This document shows positions 56,446 to 64,000 of a stretch of 64,000 nt of DNA, piece by piece. The notes beneath the pieces were generated by a model that saw nothing but the letters and a program-made list of their open reading frames with translations, did not search any database and was not told where the DNA came from. The position numbers and the translations under genes are program-made. The stretch is from Fischerella sp. PCC 9605 (GTDB lineage Bacteria; Cyanobacteriota; Cyanobacteriia; Cyanobacteriales; Nostocaceae): NCBI RefSeq assembly GCF_000517105.1, contig NZ_KI912152.1, positions 340,192 to 404,191 of the forward strand, in the 5' to 3' direction. The stretch's first letter is position 1; each line of letters starts with the position of its first letter.

Positions 56446-57759
56446 ATGATTCAACCCCTAGTTGTTAAAGGAATGCAAGTCTTTATACTTATATGGCTGG
56501 GACAAATAGCTTCTTTGACTGGTTCTGGACTTACTAATTTTGCTTTGGGTGTTTGGGTATATCAGCATACTGGTTCAGTGACTCAATTTGCTTTAATTTC
56601 TTTATTTGCAACCATCCCACGAGTGATTATTTCTCCTCTGGCTGGTGCTTTGGTAGACCGTTGGCAGCGTCGTTGGGTAATGATAATTGCCGATTCTGGT
56701 GCAGGAATAAGTACGCTCTTATTGTTTCTGTTGTTAGGTACTAATAATCTAGAAATTTGGCATATATATCTAATAACAATTGCTAGTGCTAGTTTTAGTG
56801 CTTTTCAATGGCCAGCTTACAATGCTGCTATAGCCTTAATAGTTCCCAAAGCACAGCTGATTCGTGCTAATGGGATGATGGAATTGGGAGAAGCTTTATC
56901 TCATCTAATTTCGCCTGTGCTAGCTGGCGTTTTGTTAGCTAAAATCCAGCTACAAGGAATTATTCTGATTGACTTTATCAGCTTTATTTTCTCTTTGTTT
57001 ATCCTCATAAGCATTCAGTTCCCTAATGACAAAAATAATAGGACAAAGAAAATAGCTAAAAGTTCATTATTCAAGGAAATATTCTATGGTTTTCAATACA
57101 TTTTTCAGAGGAAAGGATTATTAGGACTACTAATATTTTCTGCTATCACTGACTTAGGGTTGGGAGTAGTTCAAGTGTTAATCACACCCTTAGTATTGTC
57201 TTTTGCTTCACCAACTGCTTTAGGAAGCATTATGTCTATTGGTGGTGTTGGTATGTTAATTGGTAGTTTAGTTATAACTCTTTATAAAAGAGGGCAAAGT
57301 GCAATCAATAATGTATTTATGTTTCAGTTCTTAGGTGGGTTATCAATTTTATTTGCCGGTTTAAGAACTTCTGTGAAACTTTCCGCATTGGCGGCGTTTT
57401 TATTCTTTTTTGGCTGGCCGATAATTAACAGTTCTACTAGATTGATTTTTCAAAAGAAAGTCGCGCCTGATGTTCAAGGAAGAGTCTTTGCATTCATTGG
57501 AGGAGTTACCGGAATATCTTTTCCCTTGGCTTATTTAGTGGCTGGGCCGCTTGCAGATGAAGTGTTTGAACCATTAATGTCTGTTAATGGTTTACTAGCC
57601 GGAAGTATTGGACAAATAATTGGTGTTGGAATAGGACGAGGGATTGCACTAATATTTGTGCTAACGGGAGTAATGACGATAGTAATCACCATTGTTGGAT
57701 ATCATTATCCTCCTTTGAGAAGAGTTGAACAAGAATTACCTGATGTAATTGTCACTTAA
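56446..57759 (+). CDS. MFS exporter (macrolide-efflux/DHA3-like)
   Basis: 437 residues, starting 1 bp after the NRPS stop, so co-translated. About twelve membrane helices. The loop 2-3 motif A-G-A-L-V-D-R-W-Q-R-R is the MFS motif A, and P-A-Y-N-A-A-I-A-L-I-V-P and A-N-G-M-M-E-L-G-E-A resemble MefA-type drug:proton antiporters. In this operon it most likely exports the lipodipeptide or protects the producer. Confidence 0.9.
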   Translation: MIQPLVVKGMQVFILIWLGQIASLTGSGLTNFALGVWVYQHTGSVTQFALISLFATIPRVIISPLAGALVDRWQRRWVMIIADSGAGISTLLLFLLLGTNNLEIWHIYLITIASASFSAFQWPAYNAAIALIVPKAQLIRANGMMELGEALSHLISPVLAGVLLAKIQLQGIILIDFISFIFSLFILISIQFPNDKNNRTKKIAKSSLFKEIFYGFQYIFQRKGLLGLLIFSAITDLGLGVVQVLITPLVLSFASPTALGSIMSIGGVGMLIGSLVITLYKRGQSAINNVFMFQFLGGLSILFAGLRTSVKLSALAAFLFFFGWPIINSSTRLIFQKKVAPDVQGRVFAFIGGVTGISFPLAYLVAGPLADEVFEPLMSVNGLLAGSIGQIIGVGIGRGIALIFVLTGVMTIVITIVGYHYPPLRRVEQELPDVIVT

Positions 57760-57789
57760 AGGATAAAGTGGTCGCACTCAGAGTGATAA

Positions 57790-57830
57790 GAAAACTGTCC
57801 GATTAAGGCGGCTTTTTACTGACAGTTTTC
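57790..57830 (+). terminator. inverted repeat at operon end
   Basis: GAAAACTGTC (57790-57799) and GACAGTTTTC (57821-57830). A 21-nt loop and only a short T stretch make termination plausible but not certain. Confidence 0.4.
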
Positions 57831-58018
57831 ATGACCAAGCCAAGCCCAAAGGGTCTTGGTGTGGGATGTAGAGAGAAAACTTGAGTCGCCAAAAGAAGCC
57901 GATTTGGGTCAGCACCAAAATTGACAAACATTCTGCTGAAGAAGCAGACCACTTTTACCAGAAGTCTCATACAATTTTGGTTGTTAGTTCCGCGCTGCTT
58001 TAAAGCGCTCGTTGCAAC

Positions 58019-59050
58019 ATGGTAAACAACCCCCAGTTTGACAACCTACCTCCTATCAAGCTCATTCCCTTAAATGATGAAGCTGTATCGGTGGTGCAGC
58101 AACAAGGGAGGCGTAGCGCGACAAAAACATCTCTACCCACAGATATTCGGTGGGTAAAGGTACTGGAGTTTTTACGCAGCAATAACCTTGCACCTAACAG
58201 CCGGAAATTATACGAACGCGAACTCAAGCGATTCTTGGGATGGACACAGCTGCATTATCATGAGCTACGTCCGCGCCACCTTGGGTTATACAAGGAATAT
58301 CTGCGTGATGAAGTAAAAACTGATTCAGGTAAACCCCTGTCAAAAAGTAGTATCAATGCTGGAGCTGCCGCACTCAAAAGCTTTTTCAAGTGGATGTGTT
58401 ACACGTATCCAGATATAATTGCTACTAACCCCACACTAGGGATAAAGCTAGAAAAAGTACCACTACCACCTGCTCAAAGCTTAACTGATGAACAGATGGA
58501 GCGAGTGTGGTCAGCATTAGAATTGCTAGGAGAAACAAAGCAACGAGATACAGCACTCGTCCACATCCTCATTCACGGACTGCGTGCTGGAGAAATTGTA
58601 CAGTTAAATGTAGGTTCATTTGATGGCAAGCTGCTGTTTTTACCCAATACCAAAACGAATGAACCACGCTTAGTGCCATTGCGCTCTGAAAGCCGCGACG
58701 TGTTAGAGGCGTATTTGCAATCGCGCTCCGAACAGGGAGAAGATTTAACCAGTCTCAGCCCATTAATGATTTCACACCATGCTTCATATAAGGGCGAACG
58801 CTTGAGTTACCACGGCATTTATTTTGCTGTGGAAAAAATCGGTGAACTAGCTGGTATTGAAGATTTACATCCCCACCAATTTCGGCATACCTACGCCACT
58901 GACTTATTGCTGTTGGGTGTTGACCCCAGCCATGCGCGGAAGCTGACGGGACACCAAAGCGAGAAAGCATTTCGACGGTATACACTACGTAGTGAACAAG
59001 AAGCGGCGATCGCTGCTTACTATCGTGCGATAGGGGAAGAAGCAGAGTAG
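58019..59050 (+). CDS. tyrosine-type site-specific integrase
   Basis: 343 residues. The N-terminal SAM-like core-binding domain (L-A-P-N-S-R-K-L-Y-E-R-E-L-K-R-F-L-G-W) is followed by the catalytic domain with H-G-L-R-A-G-E-I (Arg), H-P-H-Q-F-R-H-T-Y-A-T (His-x-x-Arg), L-T-G-H-Q-S (His) and the nucleophile in F-R-R-Y-T. All catalytic residues are present. It may be the integrase of the accessory region. No attachment site could be identified because no tRNA or flank repeat is visible. Confidence 0.85.
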   Translation: MVNNPQFDNLPPIKLIPLNDEAVSVVQQQGRRSATKTSLPTDIRWVKVLEFLRSNNLAPNSRKLYERELKRFLGWTQLHYHELRPRHLGLYKEYLRDEVKTDSGKPLSKSSINAGAAALKSFFKWMCYTYPDIIATNPTLGIKLEKVPLPPAQSLTDEQMERVWSALELLGETKQRDTALVHILIHGLRAGEIVQLNVGSFDGKLLFLPNTKTNEPRLVPLRSESRDVLEAYLQSRSEQGEDLTSLSPLMISHHASYKGERLSYHGIYFAVEKIGELAGIEDLHPHQFRHTYATDLLLLGVDPSHARKLTGHQSEKAFRRYTLRSEQEAAIAAYYRAIGEEAE

Positions 59051-59053
59051 TCT

Positions 59054-59158
59054 ATGCCCAAGCCGTTAGACCCCAAGTGCCAACTATGTGCCAAGCTAAC
59101 CACAGCTAAGGCTAAAGTGCTGCATGGGACTTCGGGGGATGGATGCTGGAATCCCAAA
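59054..59158 (+). pseudogene. small Cys-rich gene split by an IS element (5' part)
   Basis: ATG 59054, 4 bp after the integrase. P-K-C-Q-L-C-A-K-L, then G-D-G-C-W-N-P-K. Splicing out 59159-60614 restores W-N-P-K-V-C-H-K-T-I and a TGA at 60633. The four Cys (C-x-x-C, C-W, V-C-H) suggest a zinc-binding protein. Inactivated by the insertion, and possibly by an earlier frameshift because the restored stop comes early. Confidence 0.6.
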
Positions 59159-60614
59159 GTCAGTAGATCACAAAGTTTTCCTAAAAGGGCGCTCGTCTGG
59201 AAATTTTGTAATTTGCGATACTTTTTACAAGCCACCGTTAAAGCAAGTATGTTGATTAAATATAATAATTACTTATATTCGGGCAGTGGCTTAGTTTCTG
59301 AGAATTAACCTGACGGAAGATAAATACCTTCAACAACTTTATGTATTTTTTCAATTGCTTGCCTTAAAAAGGCTAACATTTGTTTAAGGCTAAATAATTC
59401 ACGGTAAATTAATCGTCCACCTTTCCTTGGAAGACTAATTTTTAGCCACAGGAGGTTAACCCATATATTTACTAGAATAAAAGAGATACCAACAAACAAT
59501 AATCTTAAAGCTGGCTTTTTATTAGTTGTTTTGATTCGGCAGAGATTTTTCAGTCGATAACTACTTTCTATTCCAAATCTTTTTCGATAATCTTGATGAA
59601 TATAATCTAAACTTGTTCTTACCTTATGGACGACATAAGCAAAGTATTCTACTCCCTTTTGACCACGTTTACTTTTTTTATATTTGCAGATAATTCATAA
59701 ATTAAAAGTTACTGAATTATCTTTACTTCTGGTCATAGTATATGTAGTTTTATAACTTTTTCTCCCTTTCATAAACTGTTTAATACCGACTTTTTTCCCG
59801 GTTTTAATTGCTGGCATGATCAAAGGTATATTTAAAGCCTGTAGCCAACGAATTACGGGTACACTAAAAAAGCCTCTATCCAGGTAAAGTTTCTTCACCT
59901 TAACATGAAGTGCATCAAGTGATGCTAATAAATAAGTAATAATAGCTACAGTAGTATCAAACGAACGCACACCTCTGATTGCAAGAGTTACACGCTTGTT
60001 TTTAGTCATCACATATAAAGTTGCGTAAGCATAAAATGAACAAGTTCCAGATTTAGCTTGACTTCGATATATGTAGGGCAACTCTTCTGGCGTTGGCTTA
60101 CCATAATAGGGAATTAAATTTAAATCAATTGCTATCTTTAAACAACCTTTTTTTAATCCAATTGGTATCCGACTTTTTAATGCTTGGTTGATTTGCGCTT
60201 CTAATTCTTCAAAATTATTAATTTTATCAAGGTGATACCTAATATTATTGCCAGATGGAATATTGTTTAAAGTTTTGCTTGTATTCTCGATACTATCTTC
60301 ACAGCTTGCTGCTTTTACCAAAATTTCAAATAGAGTTTTTGGCTCAAAAGCTCCTTGGGTTTCAATAGAAATGTTTTCTATCAAACAATCAAGAACTTCT
60401 TCTAAAGTTTATGAGTCTGTCAGAACTGGTATCTCTAATGAAAAAGTCAATTTATACTAGTCACTACGCTATGTACAATACTTATGATTTCATCTTTTGT
60501 CAGCTAGATAGATACAAATAAGTTTTATTTATGAATTAACGGCTCTTAGTACTTGTGTTCGCCTTCTGAATAGTTGGCGATCACCCTTTTAGGAAAACTT
60601 TGTGATCTACTGAC
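59159..60614 (-). mobile_element. ISH3/IS4-like insertion sequence
   Basis: 1,456 bp with perfect terminal inverted repeats starting GTCAGTAGATCACAAAGTTT and continuing to about 30 bp. Removing it rejoins AAT-CCC-AAA with GTT-TGC-CAT in frame, which fixes the insertion point. At most a GT is duplicated. The transposase carries a premature stop. Confidence 0.8.
59305..60384 (-). pseudogene. ISH3/IS4-like transposase with in-frame TGA
   Basis: The N-terminal 229 residues (start about 60384) carry I-A-I-D-L-N-L-I-P-Y-Y-G-K-P and L-Y-L-D-R-G-F-F-S, the two catalytic aspartates. TGA at 59695-59697 interrupts, but the same frame continues to 59305 with R-F-G-I-E-S-S-Y-R (catalytic Glu) and a hydrophobic end. 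About 360 residues in total. The true N terminus may lie a few codons upstream. Confidence 0.75.
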
Positions 60615-60635
60615 GTTTGCCATAAAACAATCTGA

Positions 60636-60910
60636 AAACGGGTGTGTGATGAAACGTGGACTTATGTGAGATAGAAAAATCTTCTTACACAACAACAACA
60701 AGAAAAACTTTTGGTAGGGTTTTTAGAATTGTGGTTGGGAGTTAACTAATACTTTCCACAAAAAACACAAAGTACACGGTTTTTGAGTATTTGGGACTCT
60801 TGGATTGTTTTGACCTGGCGCGACGATTTATTTCGTATACGTTGTGTAAAATAAATTCTTCAAAATTGGGTTGCCAAATAAGTATTTTCTGCGTTGTGTA
60901 TCACATAACA
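60636..60910. other. intergenic between two mobile elements
   Basis: AT-rich, several stops in every frame, no repeats or RNA genes recognised. It may include the decayed remainder of the IS-split gene. Confidence 0.35.
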
Positions 60911-61058
60911 TGACAAAGATGGACAACCCTAGCTTGCTCTGAACTGTCCTTATTGCAAAAAACACATAAATTGTTGAGACGTGACGCTTGAGCAAGCCAC
61001 CAGGCTAAAAATATGGTTGGCAAGGCGACTATATATAAAGGGTTGTCCATCTTTGTCA
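60911..61058. mobile_element. 148-bp MITE
   Basis: TGACAAAGATGGACAACCCT (60911-60930) and its exact complement (61039-61058) flank 108 bp with no coding capacity. A short N-C-P-Y-C-K-K-H stretch inside recalls the zinc-finger start of IS1-type InsA proteins, so it may be an internally deleted element. No clear target duplication. Confidence 0.65.
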
Positions 61059-61087
61059 GGATTAGAGGTAACGGTAACTCCCTGGCT

Positions 61088-61860
61088 TTAGGCATCACAA
61101 TTAGGGTGCAGCACCGACTGTAGGGTGCTCAGTAATGCCTGGGTTGTGAAGGGCTTAGGTAAGAATTTTTTGATGCTAAGACTTTTGTTGTGAGCAGTAG
61201 TCCAATTGGGCATCAGTCCGCTCATTGCAACGATTTGCACCTGCGGATTAATGCGTTGCAACGTGATAATTGTGGTAGAACCATCCATTAGAGGCATCAT
61301 CAGGTCTATCAACACTACACTGATATCATCCTTGTACTGAGCGTAGAGTGCAAGTGCCTCAATTCCATCGCTGGCGGTTAAAGTTCTATAGTTATGGCTT
61401 TCTAGGGTAGTTTTAGCGATCTCGCAAATTGTGACTTCGTCATCTACCACCAAAATCAATTCGCCATTGCCCTTCGGTAGTTCTGCATCGACTGCTGCTT
61501 GGAGTTCAGTGACTTGGCTACTCGGCAGGTACACCCTAAAGGTGCTCCCCTTTCCCACCTCGCTATAAACATTCACAAAACCGCTATGATTTTTAATAAT
61601 GGCTATTGCAGTGGAAAGTCCTAGACCGGTTCCCTTACCCACCTCTTTAGTTGTAAAAAAGGGGTCAAAAATGCGATCCATAATTTCCGGCGGTATGCCC
61701 GTTCCGTTATCAGTAATAGTAATATCACAATGTAGGGGCCTGCCTCAGCATCCATATGCATGCGAGCATAGCTTTCATCAACCCAAAGGTTTTCGGCGCT
61801 AATGTCCAGGCTACCGCCATTGGGCATGGCGTCGCGAGCATTGACTGTTAGATTCATCAA
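61088..61860 (-). pseudogene. hybrid histidine kinase: ATPase and receiver domains, 5'-truncated and frameshifted
   Basis: Only the C-terminal part remains. Frame 1 (from 61860) has the N box N-L-T-V-N-A-R-D-A-M-P. One extra base near 61725-61735 shifts to I-T-I-T-D-N-G-T-G-I-P (G1 box), F-D-P-F-F-T-T-K, G-T-G-L-G-L-S (G2) and a receiver domain with V-V-D-D-E, V-L-I-D-L-M-M-P (phospho-Asp) and F-L-P-K-P-F. The sensor and dimerisation parts are missing beyond the IS4-family element at 61861. Confidence 0.85.
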
Positions 61861-63206
61861 CTTCAGGGGGCGACAAGCGAGTTAAAGTGCTTGCTGTATA
61901 AGCTTCATAGCTCTTAAACCTCGCTGATAATATGCCTGCTTATTGCGAATGAAACCGACCAGTTCCTCGACCCATGCTTGACCAAAATGGCAAGCAACTA
62001 TCCAATTGAAACCATATAAACCTATCCAAAAATTACTGTGACGCTTCTCATTCCTATTTTTTTCTTGTCGGCGACAAATATATGATTCTTGTTTTTGAAG
62101 TTTAGTTCTTTGCCCATGTAACCAAGAACTAGTCATAGCCAAAGCAACGCCAGAAAATCAAACGTACAAGTCTATCATGATTGGCTTGAGAACTTTCCAG
62201 ATTGTAACCACCTGTTTTACAATCACGGAACATCGCTTCAATCCCAAAACGTTGAGCATATATTTTAAGAGCAGTATTTAAATCAGGCAAATTAGTTAAT
62301 AAATACCAAGCTTCTTTGTCTTGTTTCCCCCTGTACTTCCTTTTCCAGTAGACTGCTAAGTTAAAGCGACCGAAACCTCGTTTTTGAGTAAACTTAACAT
62401 TGGGGTAAAACTGACGGACACCAGGATAAATCTCAATGCTACTTAAAGAGTGAAATTTTTGCCCTTTCTCACAAAAAGTCGTGTCCTTTTTTTGACGGAA
62501 TACAAAACTCTTGTTCTGCTTGTGGAGCCACTGTGCCAGTTCTACGCTGTGAAATTCTCTATCCCCAATAATGACTAATTTGTACTTTTTTAATAAACGA
62601 ATGACTGGGCGTAATACTTTTTGTTGTTCAGTGAGGTTACTACTACCATCTTTATCTAACAAGCACCAATATATCGGCCAAGCTCTTTTTTGGTAAATCA
62701 CACTCACCATTAACACATTATTTTCTTTCCACTGTGTTCTATCCATCGCAATGGTTAATTGTGACCCCAGTTTAAAATGTTGGTTAATTATTGCTTCAAT
62801 GATAGGAAACCACAACAATACTACACTCAAGGCATTCAGTGTTAAAAACCTTTGTATATGCCGTCTACGACTATTTTGTTGTATGGGTAATGGTAGTGTT
62901 GCTGCCAGCCTTTCTATCCTCACTTGTTTCTGATTTTGTAGTAACCACACCAACATCTTCAGGGTGATTAACTGTGCTTTATTTAGGTATTTTTCGCTCG
63001 AAGTTTTGATAGAATGATGCCAGCATTATGACGACGGTCTTGGTCAAATTACGAGACCGTTCTTTTTTACCACGAAACCGCTCTCCACAGAAGAGTCTAC
63101 TACCCCTATACAGTTCATTCTCAATAAGCACCCATTTTTTTCAAGGGGTTTGTGCCTCTCAAACCTTTAGCTGGCTTGGTTTAGAGGCGATTGTCGCCCC
63201 TTGAAG
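61861..63206 (-). mobile_element. IS4-family insertion sequence
   Basis: About 1,346 bp. The ends CTTCAGGGGGCGACAAGCG and CTTCAAGGGGCGACAATCG (inverted) match at 17 of 19 positions. The flanks belong to different genes and show no duplication, so sequence on one side was lost. It contains one frameshifted transposase. Confidence 0.7.
61882..62956 (-). pseudogene. IS4-family transposase, frameshifted
   Basis: 275 residues from 62956 carry the DDE residues (I-A-M-D-R-T-Q-W; I-I-G-D-R-E-F-H-S; R-F-G-I-E-A-M-F-R-D-C-K, a YREK-like block). A frameshift near 62130-62142 leads into the last 86 residues with an I-R-N-K-Q-A end. The total is about 355 residues. Probably inactive. Confidence 0.8.
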
Positions 63207-63210
63207 TAGT

Positions 63211-64000
63211 TCACTGTGCGATTAATTCCCTCAATCGCTGCCACTCAGGCAGCCAAGTCCACACATCTTCTGCTGATTCTTCTATTCCCTTGAGGATTCG
63301 TTCGCGGAACACTACAGGAGACTCAAACCCAAAACCACAGAGTTGCTCCCGCATCCCGTAGAGCAAGTCTTTACCCGCAAAAAAAGTTATATAATTTTGG
63401 TTTTGAAATCGACTACCACCAGGACAGCAAGTTGGCAGCAATCTCTCAAATTCGTCAAGGGGATTGCGTTTAGGTAAAGCTAGCCTTTGTTCGTATTGTT
63501 TGATGATATTATTTAGTTCGCTTTTGCAGTTAGCTTCTGTCAGTCCCCTATCTTTGGGAAAGCGATAGCCCTGTTTTTTGTCTCTCTCTTCTCCCCAGAA
63601 GTTATTAGGAGGTGAGGGACGGTTTTGCAGATAAAGCGACAATGTGATTCTGGCTGCGGTGTAAACAGCAATTTTCTGTGCTGATGCTTTTAGTGCCTGA
63701 CGGTATTCCTCCAATGGTGGTGCTTCCTCACCCAACGCCCGCCCCACTACTTTGGAGTCTATAAGATAATTTTCAATTTCTTTGCGCTCCCAATACCAAC
63801 CCAAGGGAACCTGTTTACCACCCTCGGTAATGTGCCAATTACGAGGCGCGGCTTGGGGAGGTGATTGATCATCATCAAAATCACGGTCTCTTAACCCTGC
63901 GATTGTTGAACCAGTCCTGACATCTTTTGCGCCTAAAATCCTTTGCGCTAAACCTTGCTTGCTGCCAACAGGCCTAACCACGCAACCAGGGGGAATTATG
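63211..64000 (-). CDS. TOPRIM/DUF4435-like protein (5' partial)
   Basis: The frame is open to the window edge, upstream of the GTG at 63981, so the N terminus is outside. G-L-R-D-R-D-F-D-D-D (about visible residue 36) is the second TOPRIM acidic motif, and W-E-R-K-E-I-E-N-Y-L-I downstream is typical of the TOPRIM part of OLD-family or DUF4435 nucleases. These usually act with an SMC/ABC-type ATPase in phage defence or repair. Such an ATPase would lie right of the window. The C-terminal 150 residues are helical with a C-C-P-G-G motif. Confidence 0.6.
   Translation of the reverse strand, partial: IIPPGCVVRPVGSKQGLAQRILGAKDVRTGSTIAGLRDRDFDDDQSPPQAAPRNWHITEGGKQVPLGWYWERKEIENYLIDSKVVGRALGEEAPPLEEYRQALKASAQKIAVYTAARITLSLYLQNRPSPPNNFWGEERDKKQGYRFPKDRGLTEANCKSELNNIIKQYEQRLALPKRNPLDEFERLLPTCCPGGSRFQNQNYITFFAGKDLLYGMREQLCGFGFESPVVFRERILKGIEESAEDVWTWLPEWQRLRELIAQ

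Overview
The window reads as a filamentous, probably heterocyst-forming cyanobacterium (Nostoc, Tolypothrix or Scytonema type). The evidence is the very frequent HIP1 octamer GCGATCGC, a psbA remnant, a Nif11-type leader peptide, a fatty acyl-AMP ligase NRPS and cyanobacteria-type insertion sequences. No rRNA, tRNA, rep or par gene was found. The many small orphan genes, ribbon-helix-helix regulators, phage-type genes and decayed transposons suggest a plasmid or an accessory chromosomal island.

Region 1 (1-24.4 kb) is accessory. It opens with a partial NurA-like nuclease, then a convergent pair resembling the phage lambda RexA/RexB (or Kiwa) exclusion proteins with a LexA-like palindrome behind the membrane gene. 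After a Nif11 peptide, a GlsB/YeaQ membrane protein and a Spy-like periplasmic protein come about twenty small phage/plasmid-type genes. These include an SBD-HNH (phosphorothioate-reading) endonuclease, a GIY-YIG protein, zinc ribbons, a phosphorothioation-associated methyltransferase, an astacin protease carrying freshly duplicated 228-bp repeats, and a ribbon-helix-helix gene bracketed by perfect 32-bp inverted repeats.

Region 2 (24.5-45.1 kb) is a transposon-shuffled segment. An adenine-rich (AAY codon) stretch encoding the end of an FGE-sulfatase-like domain looks like the template repeat of a diversity-generating retroelement whose reverse transcriptase is absent here. It abuts a 4.0-kb Tn3-family element (56-bp inverted repeats, split tnpA, nonsense-interrupted tyrosine recombinase) that ends 2 bp before a PstS-type phosphate-binding gene. 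Next come a trypsin-endonuclease I fusion, a fragment of its paralogue, a nonsense-interrupted EEP nuclease, a 5'-truncated psbA, an AIPR abortive-infection protein, a Gp157-like phage protein, toxin-antitoxin genes (one toxin destroyed at an IS701 remnant), a Vsr/DUF559-like nuclease, and a Ycf46-like ATPase cut by a second Tn3-family element (38-bp perfect inverted repeats). Neither Tn3 element has matching target duplications, so each junction probably reflects a deletion or recombination.

Region 3 (45.1-57.8 kb) is the best-preserved operon: FAAL-ACP-C-A-PCP-E, then C-A-PCP-TE, then an MFS exporter. It should make and export an N-acylated dipeptide (fatty acid, a D-amino acid, then probably Asn).

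Region 4 (57.8-64 kb) holds a tyrosine integrase, a small gene split by an ISH3/IS4-like element, a 148-bp MITE, a hybrid histidine kinase truncated by an IS4-family element, and a TOPRIM-type protein running off the right edge. Several genes have single in-frame stops or one-base frameshifts. These may be real decay or draft-assembly errors, and I flag each.
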